64,000 nucleotides of DNA from Pseudobdellovibrionaceae bacterium (GCA_030158485.1 JAOASS010000014.1:49367-113366), one strand, 5' to 3'. Positions 44,012-53,432 are shown, numbered from the stretch's first letter. Notes: generated by a model from the sequence alone, not told the origin. Translations and numbers: made by a program.

Positions 44012-44515
44012 ATGAAGTCATCACGAACAAAAGAACTTAAAAAATTTAAATTAGGTCAAGCTCAGACAAAATATCCCAAAACTTATGCCCCCGAAGCCTT
44101 AGAAGCATTTGATCATCAAAATCCTGGAAAAATTGCTTGGACAACTTTTATTTGCACAGAATTTACTTCACTTTGCCCCAAGACAGGACAACCTGATTTT
44201 GCTAAAATCTATATCAATTATATTGCTGATAAAAAAATGGTGGAAAGCAAATCGTTAAAAATTTATCTTTTTTCTTTTCGAAATCACGGGGACTTTCATG
44301 AAGACTGTGTGCAAAAAATCTGTGATGATCTTGTTCAACTGATTAAGCCTAAATATTTAGAAGTTGTGGGCGAATTTACTCCACGGGGTGGAATTGCTAT
44401 TTTTCCTTTTGCTTCTTTTGCTAACAAAGAAAATCAATTTAGAACGATTCAAACCGAACGTTTGACAAATTATGCACCTGGAAAATACTCGATGAAGCTT
44501 GACCGAATTTATTAA
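44012..44515 (+). CDS. queF: 7-cyano-7-deazaguanine reductase QueF (type I)
   Basis: NADPH-dependent reduction of preQ0 to preQ1 in queuosine biosynthesis. The 167-residue, single-domain type I form shows FTSLCPKTGQPD with the catalytic Cys, the ESKSLKIYLFSFRNHGDFHED NADPH/preQ0 motif, and FTPRGGI. It lies 15 bases after the fused RNA-modification gene, so two RNA-modification functions are probably co-transcribed. It is convergent with trmH. Confidence 0.95.
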   Translation: MKSSRTKELKKFKLGQAQTKYPKTYAPEALEAFDHQNPGKIAWTTFICTEFTSLCPKTGQPDFAKIYINYIADKKMVESKSLKIYLFSFRNHGDFHEDCVQKICDDLVQLIKPKYLEVVGEFTPRGGIAIFPFASFANKENQFRTIQTERLTNYAPGKYSMKLDRIY

Positions 44516-44518
44516 ATA

Positions 44519-45229
44519 TCAAGTTTGGTTTGAAAAAAGTCTTTGTAAAATATCAGCACCTGAATCTTGAGTTCTTAAATAGTAGTGTGCTTTTAAAATT
44601 TCTTTTTGTTCATCAGTCACATCGGCGACTTGGTTAAAGCAGCCGAAACGTTTTAGATAAATATGATACAAACTTAAGGCTCCTGCGACAGAAATATTAA
44701 AACTTTGAACAAAACCTGACATGGGTATGATGACTCTTTCGTCACTCAGTTCAAACATTTCTTTTGAAATACCTTCTTTTTCATTTCCCAAAACAAGGGC
44801 CGTGGGAACTGTCCAATCAATTTGGTCTAAGGGTTTTGAAGCTTCTAAACTTGTGGCCACAATTTTATGGCCTCTTTTTTTTAATTCTCGAATACAGTCA
44901 CCCGTGGTTTTCCATTTTTGAACCTCTGTCCATTTATCTGCACCTTGCGTGACTCGATTTGATTCTTTAAATTTTTCTTGAGTTTCAATAATATGGAAAT
45001 TCACAAAACCAAAAGCTTCTGCTGTTCTCATGACAGCACTGATGTTACCACGGTCATAAATTCCTTCGAGAACAATGGCATTTGAAAAATTTCTTCCGGC
45101 GACCACTCGCTCAATTTTTGCAAGCCGTTCAGGGGTCAACAAAGGACCTATTGTATCCACTACGAATTTGTAATGGATATGCAAGTTTTCGCGCACAGGT
45201 ATCTGTGTTGAAAGTGGAAAAAGACTCAT
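44519..45229 (-). CDS. trmH: tRNA (guanosine-2'-O-)-methyltransferase TrmH (SPOUT)
   Basis: SPOUT-fold 2'-O-methyltransferase with VLEGIYDRGNISAVMRTAEAFG, ALVLGNEKEGIS and the C-terminal knot motif IPMSGFVQSFNISVAGALSLY, typical of TrmH (Gm18 of tRNA). The roughly 236 residues match. It overlaps the acyl-CoA dehydrogenase stop by ATGA-type overlap, so it is the downstream member of a two-gene operon. Confidence 0.93.
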   Translation of the reverse strand: MSLFPLSTQIPVRENLHIHYKFVVDTIGPLLTPERLAKIERVVAGRNFSNAIVLEGIYDRGNISAVMRTAEAFGFVNFHIIETQEKFKESNRVTQGADKWTEVQKWKTTGDCIRELKKRGHKIVATSLEASKPLDQIDWTVPTALVLGNEKEGISKEMFELSDERVIIPMSGFVQSFNISVAGALSLYHIYLKRFGCFNQVADVTDEQKEILKAHYYLRTQDSGADILQRLFSNQT

Positions 45230-46431
45230 TTGTATAGAAACTCCAAATTATTAATTAAATCACGAGTGATATTTTTCTGGTGCGCTTCTAGCGTGCCTCC
45301 GCCAATTTCAAGAAGTTTTGCGTCCCGCCAGAGCCTTTCGACAACATATTCACCAACATAGCCATAGCCACCTAATACTTGAATAGCCCGGTCTGCGACA
45401 TTTTTTCCCATTGTCGTTGCGACGAGCTTAACACCGTCTGAATCCAAACGATTTCCTTCTGAATTCAAATCAAGCTTACGCGCGACTTCGTAAACATAAG
45501 CACGACTGGATTTGTATTCTGCATAAGAGTCTCCGATGTATTTTTGAACTTGTCCAAAATGACTGAGAGGTTTTCCAAAAGCTTCCCGCTCACTGGCGTA
45601 TTTCGTCATGATTTCAATTGATCGTCGAGCAATTCCGATCGACATCGCAGCCAAAGTCAGGCGTTCAATTTCTAAGTTTCTCATCATGTGAACCATCGAA
45701 TCACCTTCGTGTCCGATTAAGTTTTCTAAAGGCACTTCGCAATCTTGAAAAACAAGTTCCGCCGTATTTGATCCCCGCATCCCTAATTTATCTTTAATTT
45801 TTTGACCAACGGAAAAACCTTTATAGCTTTTTTCAACCAAGAAGCTTGAAATAAGAGCTCGGCCATTTTTTTCACCGGTTTTTGCGTAGACTAAAACTAA
45901 ATCACAAGGTGTACCATTTTCATCAATAGTTCCATTGGTGATCCACATTTTACGACCATTTAAAACATAGTGATCACCTTTTTTAACAGCTGTGGATTGC
46001 ATCCCTAAAACATCGGTTCCCACAGCGGGTTCGCTCATGGCCATGGCGCCAATCCATTCCCCTGAACTCAGCTTGGGTAAATATTTACTTTTCTGAGCTT
46101 CACTGCCATTCACTGCCAGATTATTGACCATCAACATCGAGTGCGCTAAGTAAGCCAAACAAAAACCAGGGTCACTGGCCGAAAGTTCCTCATGAATAAT
46201 TGTCGCTGCCGTCGCATCCATTCCCGCGCCTCCGTACTTTTCAGGCACGGTGATTCCCATCAAACCTAATTCGCTTAACTTTTTAAAAAGTGAGAGATTA
46301 AATATTTCTTTTTTATCAGAAGCTGCCGCTTGGGGCTCAACTTCTGCCTTCACAAATGAGCTGAGAGTGTCTCTGAGCATTGAATGTTCGGGAGTGGGAT
46401 TGAAAAGATCAAAGTTTTTGTAGCTTTGCAT
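45226..46431 (-). CDS. Acyl-CoA dehydrogenase
   Basis: FAD-dependent acyl-CoA dehydrogenase, about 401 residues. The N-terminal helical domain shows ELGLMGITVPEKYGGAG, the beta domain MAMSEPAVGTDV and WITNG, and the C-terminal domain QVLGGYGYVGEYVVERLWRDAKLLEIGGGT, containing the region of the catalytic Glu. The substrate (short, branched or other) is not predictable. ATG 46431 with AAGGAGA upstream was chosen over an earlier in-frame ATG at 46503. It is involved in fatty-acid or amino-acid breakdown. Confidence 0.92.
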   Translation of the reverse strand: MQSYKNFDLFNPTPEHSMLRDTLSSFVKAEVEPQAAASDKKEIFNLSLFKKLSELGLMGITVPEKYGGAGMDATAATIIHEELSASDPGFCLAYLAHSMLMVNNLAVNGSEAQKSKYLPKLSSGEWIGAMAMSEPAVGTDVLGMQSTAVKKGDHYVLNGRKMWITNGTIDENGTPCDLVLVYAKTGEKNGRALISSFLVEKSYKGFSVGQKIKDKLGMRGSNTAELVFQDCEVPLENLIGHEGDSMVHMMRNLEIERLTLAAMSIGIARRSIEIMTKYASEREAFGKPLSHFGQVQKYIGDSYAEYKSSRAYVYEVARKLDLNSEGNRLDSDGVKLVATTMGKNVADRAIQVLGGYGYVGEYVVERLWRDAKLLEIGGGTLEAHQKNITRDLINNLEFLYK

Positions 46432-46546
46432 TTGGTAGTTCTCCTTCACGAGGAACTCTGTTTTCGCGAAGCTTGTCAAAAAACTCAAGTCGTTTCTTGA
46501 CATGGCGCATAGCGCTTGAGATCAAGGGGCCCGTTATGATTTCAAA

Positions 46547-47650
46547 ATGAAATTTAGCATTCTAGCAGTTGGCACCGAACTCACTTCTGGTCAAATCACA
46601 AACAGGAATGCCGCTTGGATTTCTCAACGTCTTTCAAACTTAGGCTTACAAACTGAAATCCATGTTACGGTCTCTGATGACAGAGCTTCAATTCTGGAAG
46701 CTCTGTCAATTTTGGAAAGCAAAAGTGATTTTATTTTTGTGAGTGGAGGCTTAGGCCCCACGTCTGATGATTTTACAAGAGACCTCATCACGGAGTGGTC
46801 AGGTCAGGCCGTTCAGTTTCATGAACTTTCATGGAAAAAAATTCAAGACAGACTTCAATCTCGGGGGCTACCTGTTTCTGACTTTCAAAAACAACAATGT
46901 TATTTTCCTCATAATGCGCAAGTTTTAGACAACTCGGAAGGAACCGCGAATGGCTTTTATCTTACAAAAAATACTAAACATCTCTGGGCGTTGCCTGGCC
47001 CACCCAATGAAGTTGCGGCTATTTGGAATGATCATATCGAAATTCAGATACAGAAATTAACTGAAAGCTTAGACCGCTATATGACAGTTTCTTGGGACGC
47101 TTTAGGTTTAGGTGAATCTTTAGCGCCCAGCTTGATTGAACCCGCAGTGAAAGGATCTGGGGCCGATATCGGCTACCGAGTCCACATGCCTTATTTGGAA
47201 ATAAAATTATCTTTTTTTAGATCGCAGTATGAAAAAATGAAACCTTTTATCAACCAAGTCGAAGAATCACTTCAAAAATACACAGTCAGCCGAAATGGTG
47301 AGGATATTATAAATTCTCTTCAAAAAATTATTTTAAAAGCACCCCATTTTTTCGTTTGCGATGAAGTGACTCAAGGTCTGTTGATGATGCGTCTTTCGAA
47401 TCTTCGTAAATCAGATTACACATTCACGACAGATCAAAACCTAGTCGCACCATTGAATTGCTGGAAGATACACTGTCAATTTATCAATGAGTTCGAAATC
47501 CAACTTGAACTGACAAAACCGGATGACTTACCTTTCAGGCGAATCATTCAAAGTCCTTATATTAAGTCTGCACAAATGTCGAATCGAATGCGCCAATACT
47601 TTTCTGAAATGATTCTGATCATGACTTGCCAACATTGGAGAGTTTTATGA
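46547..47650 (+). CDS. cinA: CinA-like protein, N-terminal (MoaB/MogA-like) domain
   Basis: The N-terminal 170 residues show the CinA COG1058 domain: ILAVGTELTSGQITNRNAAWIS, FVSGGLGPTSDDFTRD, and GTANGF with LPGPP. This molybdopterin-binding-like domain acts as an ADP-ribose or CoA pyrophosphatase in CinA. The C-terminal half (about 200-367) does not show the PncC nicotinamide-mononucleotide deamidase motifs, so the usual second enzyme is absent or unrecognisable. It overlaps the next lipoprotein gene by ATGA. Confidence 0.87.
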   Translation: MKFSILAVGTELTSGQITNRNAAWISQRLSNLGLQTEIHVTVSDDRASILEALSILESKSDFIFVSGGLGPTSDDFTRDLITEWSGQAVQFHELSWKKIQDRLQSRGLPVSDFQKQQCYFPHNAQVLDNSEGTANGFYLTKNTKHLWALPGPPNEVAAIWNDHIEIQIQKLTESLDRYMTVSWDALGLGESLAPSLIEPAVKGSGADIGYRVHMPYLEIKLSFFRSQYEKMKPFINQVEESLQKYTVSRNGEDIINSLQKIILKAPHFFVCDEVTQGLLMMRLSNLRKSDYTFTTDQNLVAPLNCWKIHCQFINEFEIQLELTKPDDLPFRRIIQSPYIKSAQMSNRMRQYFSEMILIMTCQHWRVL

Positions 47651-48486
47651 AAAAAATAATCATACTGATCGCGATTTTATCAAACCTAGTCAGCTGTGCC
47701 CGATTAGATTTTGGTCTTCAGTTTTTTAGTTTTTATATCAAATCAGAAGTCGATGATATGTTTGACTTAAATACCCCACAGAAGGATCTTTTTGAAAAAA
47801 ACTTTTCGACCGAACTTGAAAAAGCAAAACGAGATCGATTTCCAATTTATGCTGATTATTTAGAAAGTATCTCGCAAGCAATTGAAAGCACGAATCTAAC
47901 CGGTGAAAAAGTATCACAACTTTTCGATCAAGGATCTGAACTTTTTTTACAGACCCCACCCCAGTGGAAAACAGCGCTAGAAGAAGTTGTTCTAACTTTG
48001 AAAGTCGACCAATTTAAAGTCTTCGAAGAATACTTTTATACAAAAATTGAAAAACAAAAAGATCGTTCGAAAACATTAAAATCCAGACAAAAACAGCAAT
48101 TAAAAGCAATGCAAAAATGGATTGATGAATCCATTGAAGATTTGACCAGCACTCAAGAAAAAAAACTTGAACAGTATATTAAAACAAATCCTAAACCTTT
48201 TGAACTTTCGATTAAAAGCCAAGAGTTTGTGTTCAGCCAGTTTAAAGAAGCTTTCCCTGAAGTTAATAAACGGCAAATCTTTATTCAAACTTTTTTAACA
48301 GATTGGCGAACACTTCAATTGCCAGATTACGTCAAAGCCCATGAACTTTACTTAGTAAAATTAAAAGATTACGTGATGGATTTAAGTTTGAATTTAAATG
48401 AAAAACAAAAAAATAACCTGATTCGAAACTTGAAGAAACGGGCTCTTGAACTTCGAAAAATTTCAATTCAATCAGAAGCTGAATAA
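47647..48486 (+). CDS. DUF6279-like lipoprotein
   Basis: A lipoprotein of about 279 residues: MKKIIIL start, lipobox NLVSC, then the RLDFG...L...Y...V motif that opens DUF6279-type lipoproteins, and a long all-helical body. GGAGAG lies nine bases before ATG 47647. The start overlaps the stop of the CinA-like gene, indicating translational coupling. The function of the family is unknown. Confidence 0.8.
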   Translation: MKKIIILIAILSNLVSCARLDFGLQFFSFYIKSEVDDMFDLNTPQKDLFEKNFSTELEKAKRDRFPIYADYLESISQAIESTNLTGEKVSQLFDQGSELFLQTPPQWKTALEEVVLTLKVDQFKVFEEYFYTKIEKQKDRSKTLKSRQKQQLKAMQKWIDESIEDLTSTQEKKLEQYIKTNPKPFELSIKSQEFVFSQFKEAFPEVNKRQIFIQTFLTDWRTLQLPDYVKAHELYLVKLKDYVMDLSLNLNEKQKNNLIRNLKKRALELRKISIQSEAE

Positions 48487-48490
48487 GAAA

Positions 48491-49111
48491 TTAAACCTGT
48501 TTTAAACTTTGAATAATATGTTCTAAAAAACTTGAGATTTCTGAATCAAAAAAGCCTACAGATTGATGCAAAGCTTTGTGATAACTGGCTCTTTCAATTG
48601 TTATCAGCATAAAAAGAATTTTTTTAAAAACAAGATTCCGATCAGGTTGCGTTCCCAGAAGTCCCACCACTTTATCTGTTATCGTATTAGCATGCGCTTC
48701 AAATAAATCATTAAAAGGTTGTCGGTAGCGCTCATCCCGAATGGCTCGGTCTCTAAAAAAATGAATTAAATGCATATAATGTGAGTTGCTTTGCTTTCGC
48801 ATGCTATCTTCAGCCACAGCCTTCAAATAATCTTCTAAGTTGTTACTGGAGTCATTTTCAATTCCAAAACTTGTATGAGTTCGAAAAAAATGAAGACTTT
48901 CGATACAAAGATGATCAATGGTTTCAAAATGATGAAACAAAGCCCCTTTACTTGATTTCGTTCTTTTAATCAGTTCATTAGCAGAAAGTCCATCAGCACC
49001 ATTTTCTGCAATCACTTCAAATGTCGCATAAAGAAATTTTTCTTTTAAATTAACAGGTTCGATTTTTTTATTAAATATAAGACTCATCGGGCTTTCATTT
49101 TTTGATATCAT
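48491..49111 (-). CDS. TetR-family transcriptional regulator
   Basis: The N-terminal helix-turn-helix reads EKFLYATFEVIAENGADGLSANELIKRTKSSKGALFHHFETIDHL; the ligand-binding C-terminal domain is helical and unassigned. ATG 49111 was chosen because GGA precedes it by seven bases; the open frame extends to a TTG at 49186. A 12-bp inverted repeat lies upstream (49305-49365) and may be its operator. It is adjacent to nrdJ but not in an operon with it, because a terminator intervenes. Confidence 0.85.
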   Translation of the reverse strand: MISKNESPMSLIFNKKIEPVNLKEKFLYATFEVIAENGADGLSANELIKRTKSSKGALFHHFETIDHLCIESLHFFRTHTSFGIENDSSNNLEDYLKAVAEDSMRKQSNSHYMHLIHFFRDRAIRDERYRQPFNDLFEAHANTITDKVVGLLGTQPDRNLVFKKILFMLITIERASYHKALHQSVGFFDSEISSFLEHIIQSLKQV

Positions 49112-49304
49112 CTCAATTTCCATCTTTAGAGGCGTCATCATCGATTTTTCGACTTTTCTGGCAAACTGTGAAATTGAATTTTTCAATCAAAGTATTTTTC
49201 ACAGAAGTCCCATATTTAAATGTTTTAATATCTAAAATAAAAAAGATTATTTAACCTTCGTTTACCTTCTTTATAATTTCATCGATAGTTCAAAATGTAA
49301 ATAT

Positions 49305-49365
49305 TTTTGCTTGAAAGTCGAGTCATAGTATATTTATTTAGTTTCATTCTAGATTTCAAGCAAAA
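49305..49365. promoter_or_regulatory. 12-bp inverted repeat with a 37-base spacer
   Basis: TTTTGCTTGAAA (49305-49316) and its exact complement TTTCAAGCAAAA (49354-49365) flank 37 AT-rich bases in the region upstream of the TetR-type gene. The arms are about three helical turns apart or more, suiting two regulator half-sites or a looped operator. No T-tract-terminator shape is present. Confidence 0.35.
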
Positions 49366-49390
49366 TGTGAGGACTTTTTTTGTTGTTTTC

Positions 49391-49419
49391 AAAAAAAACA
49401 TTCTGTAGTCTCAAATGTT
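49391..49419 (-). terminator. AT-rich terminator after nrdJ
   Basis: On the minus strand AACATT pairs with AATGTT across an 11-base loop, followed by a run of eight or more T. It lies just after the nrdJ stop codon. Confidence 0.5.
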
Positions 49420-49427
49420 AAATTATT

Positions 49428-51557
49428 TCAACAATCTAAACATTCAATACTTTGTAACGGTTGAGAGCTTTTAGAATGATCTCGGTAAACGGCGATCGCT
49501 TTAAGACCCAATCGATACGCTAGTTTATACACATTTGAAATATCTTCTGGCTGAGCTGATTCCGGCAAATTGACAGTTTTCGAAATAGCTCCCGATATAA
49601 AGGGCTGAACAGCTGACATCATCAGCAAGTGCGACTCTGGACTGAGTCGCGGCGTTCCTGTTGCTGTTGCAAATATGAACATTTGATCATCTTCAATCAT
49701 CCCTTGAATGGATTTGTTTTCATTTACATTTTTTATTATTTTTTCAATCTGATTTGTTTGATATCCTAGCTTTTTTAAAGCCGGAGCAAGTGCTTGATTG
49801 ATTAAAGTTAAACTCCCACCACCAGCTAAAATTTTATGCTTAGACAAAGAAAAATCAGGCTCAATTCCAAAAGTGTCACAATCCATCATCAAACCAATCG
49901 TTCCAGTTGGTGCAATCACAGTGGCTTGAGCGTTTCGAAACCCAAATTGGCGACCTAAATATAAAGTTTCGTGCCATAATTTTTCAGTCGAAAGTTGAGC
50001 CGAATCTGGCAAATGTGAGTAATCTATCTTATCCAAAGCCGCTTGATGTTTTTGAATCACTTTCATCATCGCTTTTTGATTCTTTTTATATCCTTTGAAG
50101 GAACCTTTAAATTGAGCCATCTCGGCAGAGGTCTTATAAGCTTGCCCCGTCATCAAAGCTGACAGATAACCCGCCCAAGCACGGCCTTTTTCTGAATCAT
50201 AACCAAGCCCCAATCTCATCAAAAGCGATCCCAAATTAGCGAAACCTAAGCCCAGGGGTCTAAAATCATGGGAATTTTGTGCGATTAATTCCGTCGGATA
50301 ACTTGAGTAGTCGACTAAAATTTCTTGAGCTATAAAAAGAATTCGGCTGACATGAAGATACTTTTCAATCTGGAAATTGCCTTTCTCATCAAAAAAATGA
50401 ATCAAATTTAGTGAAGCTAAATTACAAGCGGAGTTATCTAAAAATAAATACTCCGAACACGGGTTGCTGGCCCGAATGGAATCTGACACAGGACAAGTGT
50501 GCCATTCGTTAATCGTGTCTTTGAACTGAACACCAGGGTCTGCACAGCTCCAAGCCGCACGAATCAGCTTGGCCCATACTTCTTCAGCTGAAAATTCCCG
50601 AAGTGTTTGACCCGTTAATTGAGATTTTAAAGACCATTTTAATTTTTTTTCGACAGATTCCATCAATCGATTTGAAATGCGGACGGAGTTATTAGAATTC
50701 TGCCCTGAAACAGTTTTATAAGCAGGGCCTTCATAAGCTGAAGAATAACCGGCTTTGATTAAAGCTTGAGCTTTTTTTTCTTCTTCCCATTTCCAATTAA
50801 TAAATTCAATAAGCTCTGGATGATCATCATCTAATAAAACCATTTTTGCAGCACGCCTTGTGGTTCCACCCGATTTAATCGCACCTGCCCCCTTATCTAA
50901 AACTTCAAGAAATGAAATCAAACCGGAAGACGTTCCACCTGCACTTATTTCTTCATATTTTGAACGAAGAGAGGAAAAATTAGTTCCCGTCCCAGAACCG
51001 TATTTAAAAATTCTGGCTTCATTACGAGCTAGTTCAAAAATACTTTCAATTGAATCATCAACACTTTGGATAAAACACGCGGAACACTGGGGGCGTGCAA
51101 AAACATTCGCGATCGGTTTTATTTTTTTTGTAATAAAATCATAAGCCCAGTGTTCACCAAATGATTTTAATTTATAACTTTCAAAAAGGCCCACATTAAA
51201 CCAAACGGGGGAATTAAACGCACCCATTTGATAATAAACAATGTGTCGAAGCTCTTTTAAGAAAATTTGAAGATCTTTTGGCGTAGAAAAATACTTTTGC
51301 TGAGCTGCTGTTTTTCCTATGGCTTTTGTAACTCGACCAACAAGCTGCTTCAAACTTGTTTCCCATTCAGAATCAGAATGGGACCCTTTTCTTCTAAAAT
51401 ATCGACTGGCTGTTATTTCAACCGCTGTTGAGCTCCAAAAATCGGGAAACTCATATTCATGCTCTTTCATTTTTATATTTTTCCAACGAATTTTCTTTTC
51501 AGGATCTTGGCCCTGAGTCAAAAGAGGGGTCACTGACAAGCCATTTAATTTCTTCAT
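49428..51557 (-). CDS. nrdJ: Adenosylcobalamin-dependent ribonucleotide reductase (class II, NrdJ)
   Basis: Reduces ribonucleotides to deoxyribonucleotides using adenosylcobalamin. It contains NSPVWFNVG, CSACFIQSVDDS, YGSGTGTNFSSLRS, GGTTRRAAKM, the NPCSE active-site cysteine motif, CNLASLNL, and LKAIAVYRDHSKSSQPL near the end. The C-terminus carries ECLDC, a likely redox-active Cys pair. At 709 residues it is shorter than many NrdJ proteins. No cobalamin riboswitch fits into the 56 bases upstream. dNTP supply for filamentous growth would be a plausible role. Confidence 0.93.
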   Translation of the reverse strand: MKKLNGLSVTPLLTQGQDPEKKIRWKNIKMKEHEYEFPDFWSSTAVEITASRYFRRKGSHSDSEWETSLKQLVGRVTKAIGKTAAQQKYFSTPKDLQIFLKELRHIVYYQMGAFNSPVWFNVGLFESYKLKSFGEHWAYDFITKKIKPIANVFARPQCSACFIQSVDDSIESIFELARNEARIFKYGSGTGTNFSSLRSKYEEISAGGTSSGLISFLEVLDKGAGAIKSGGTTRRAAKMVLLDDDHPELIEFINWKWEEEKKAQALIKAGYSSAYEGPAYKTVSGQNSNNSVRISNRLMESVEKKLKWSLKSQLTGQTLREFSAEEVWAKLIRAAWSCADPGVQFKDTINEWHTCPVSDSIRASNPCSEYLFLDNSACNLASLNLIHFFDEKGNFQIEKYLHVSRILFIAQEILVDYSSYPTELIAQNSHDFRPLGLGFANLGSLLMRLGLGYDSEKGRAWAGYLSALMTGQAYKTSAEMAQFKGSFKGYKKNQKAMMKVIQKHQAALDKIDYSHLPDSAQLSTEKLWHETLYLGRQFGFRNAQATVIAPTGTIGLMMDCDTFGIEPDFSLSKHKILAGGGSLTLINQALAPALKKLGYQTNQIEKIIKNVNENKSIQGMIEDDQMFIFATATGTPRLSPESHLLMMSAVQPFISGAISKTVNLPESAQPEDISNVYKLAYRLGLKAIAVYRDHSKSSQPLQSIECLDC

Positions 51558-51613
51558 TGTTCCATTTCACATTCCTCTTGAAGTGAGGGTCAAGAAGAAG
51601 TACGTCTTTGAAT

Positions 51614-52810
51614 ATGAGTCACAATATTTATTTTGATAACAATGCAACAACGCCTTTGGATTCCAGAGTTTTTGAAGCCATGAAACCTTATTTCGACATC
51701 TGCTACGGCAATCCAGCCAGTCAACTTCATCAAAAAGGTTGGGAAGCAAAAGAAGCCGTCGAAATGGCTCGAAAAAAAGTAGCCCAACTCATTCATGCGA
51801 AACCAGAAGAAATCACTTTCACAGCTGGCTCAACTGAAAGCAATAACTGGGCTCTTAAAGGTCTGATTGAGTCTCTCAAAGAAAAGAATCCACTCGAACC
51901 ACTTCATATCCTGACTTCTAATATAGAGCACGCAAGCGTCAAAGAACCGCTTCTTTACATGAAAAAAAAAGGGCTTATAGATATTGATTTTTTACCTGTC
52001 GATTCCCAAGGTTTTTTGTCACTTGAAACCCTCAAAAAAAACTGTCGGTCTTCGACAAAAGTAATCAGTCTGATTTGGGTTCATAATGAAATCGGGACCA
52101 TTCAAAATTTAAAAGAAATCGCAGCGTGGGCTCAGGAAAATCATATTTACTTGCATACGGATGCAACTCAAGCTGTTGGTAAAATTGAAGTCAATATGGA
52201 TGAAAACCCGATCTCTTTACTTTCGTTTTCAGGACATAAGCTTTACGGGCCCAAAGGGATTGGTGCTCTTTATACTCGAAGTTTGAATCCCAAAATCACA
52301 CTTCATCCATTACTTCATGGCGGTGGACAAGAAATAAGCGGTCGATCGGGTACTTTGAATGTTCCTTCTATTGTGGGCCTTGGCAAAGCTTGTGAAATTG
52401 CACAACTTGAAATGAAAAATGATTGGATAAAAACCAGTCAACTCATGACTGATCTTTGGAACAATTTAAAATCTGAATTTCCTCAGATTAAACTGAACGG
52501 TCCTAAAGTCGGCACACGCACCGTCTATAATCTCAATCTGACTTTACCTGGAATCCAGGGTTCAGATATTCTTCCGCACCTTCAGAATCTCTGCGTTTCA
52601 GGAGGCTCAGCTTGCAGCTCTGGTAACCTTCAAGGAAATCCCGTTCTATTAGCAATCGGCCATAATCCAAATGATACTTCGGTTTCATTAAGAATAAGCT
52701 CGGGTAGAATGACAACAAATGAAGATTTTCAAAAAGCTTTCAACGAAATATCTAAGGCTTTGAAATCACTTCGTTTTAATGAAAAAGAAGAAGTTCACAG
52801 AGTTTTATAA
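51614..52810 (+). CDS. iscS: Cysteine desulfurase (IscS/NifS)
   Basis: PLP-dependent enzyme that moves sulfur from cysteine to Fe-S cluster and thio-cofactor assembly. It shows YFDNNATTPLD, the HTDATQAVGKI region, the PLP lysine in SFSGHKLYGPKG, and the catalytic Cys in SGGSACSSG. ATG 51614 follows a TTG two codons earlier. It diverges from nrdJ by 56 bases and is followed by an A-type carrier gene. Confidence 0.93.
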   Translation: MSHNIYFDNNATTPLDSRVFEAMKPYFDICYGNPASQLHQKGWEAKEAVEMARKKVAQLIHAKPEEITFTAGSTESNNWALKGLIESLKEKNPLEPLHILTSNIEHASVKEPLLYMKKKGLIDIDFLPVDSQGFLSLETLKKNCRSSTKVISLIWVHNEIGTIQNLKEIAAWAQENHIYLHTDATQAVGKIEVNMDENPISLLSFSGHKLYGPKGIGALYTRSLNPKITLHPLLHGGGQEISGRSGTLNVPSIVGLGKACEIAQLEMKNDWIKTSQLMTDLWNNLKSEFPQIKLNGPKVGTRTVYNLNLTLPGIQGSDILPHLQNLCVSGGSACSSGNLQGNPVLLAIGHNPNDTSVSLRISSGRMTTNEDFQKAFNEISKALKSLRFNEKEEVHRVL

Positions 52811-52842
52811 CTATGCTAGAATAAGTTCTCGAGGTTAAAACT

Positions 52843-53169
52843 ATGATTCAAATATCTGAAACCGCTGCTAAACGAATCCAGTCCCTTAAAGCAGAAGAAG
52901 GACAAACTGAAGCAGCTTTTTTGCGAGTTGAAGTCAAAAAAGGAGGCTGTTCAGGGCTTTCTTATAAAATGAATTTCGATGCTCAGCCCAAAGACGGTGA
53001 TCAATTTTTTGAAGCTCACGGTCAAAAAATTGCGGTTGATTCAGAAAGTTTTCTTTATCTGATCGGAATGATTTTAGATTATTCCGGTGGTTTAAATGGT
53101 AAAGGATTTGTCTTCAATAACCCCAATGCTACAAAAAACTGCGGCTGTGGTTCTAGCTTCAACGTTTAA
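52843..53169 (+). CDS. iscA: Fe-S cluster carrier of IscA/ErpA type
   Basis: The 108-residue A-type carrier shows the three conserved cysteines: one in GGCSG and two in the C-terminal NCGCGSSF. It transfers Fe-S clusters to apoproteins. It lies 32 bases downstream of iscS and is probably in the same transcript. No IscU scaffold or co-chaperone gene is present next to it. Confidence 0.92.
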   Translation: MIQISETAAKRIQSLKAEEGQTEAAFLRVEVKKGGCSGLSYKMNFDAQPKDGDQFFEAHGQKIAVDSESFLYLIGMILDYSGGLNGKGFVFNNPNATKNCGCGSSFNV

Positions 53170-53183
53170 AAAAAAATCTCTTT

Positions 53184-53432
53184 TTAATTCACATCTATAA
53201 AGTCTTTGAACTTATTGTGAGGTCCGTTCTTCCATTTAAATTTTGTGAAAATCGACTGAGTTGGCATAACGGCCGACCTGACAATCGCCAGTAATAAAAG
53301 TAATCCGATACAGTGAATAAAAGGTATCTGCTGAGCTGCTAATGGCAAGCTCGTAAAATAAAGTGGCGCAAGCCAGTTCCAAAGAAAATAAAAAGGGATC
53401 GCCAAAAAAATATTTTTAAAAACCAAACCCAT
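53184..53432 (-). CDS. Small two-span membrane protein
   Basis: An 82-residue protein with two hydrophobic segments (about 5-25 and 39-57) and a basic C-terminal tail. No family was recognised. It is probably the last gene of the tyrS-ferredoxin operon on the minus strand and converges with iscA. Confidence 0.55.
   Translation of the reverse strand: MGLVFKNIFLAIPFYFLWNWLAPLYFTSLPLAAQQIPFIHCIGLLLLLAIVRSAVMPTQSIFTKFKWKNGPHNKFKDFIDVN

Noticed and set aside
51558-51613. Cobalamin riboswitch upstream of the B12-dependent reductase
   Set aside because: The gap of 56 bases is too short and shows no conserved B12-box-like sequence.
53170-53183. Bidirectional terminator between iscA and the small membrane protein
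   Set aside because: Only runs of A and T; no real stem.
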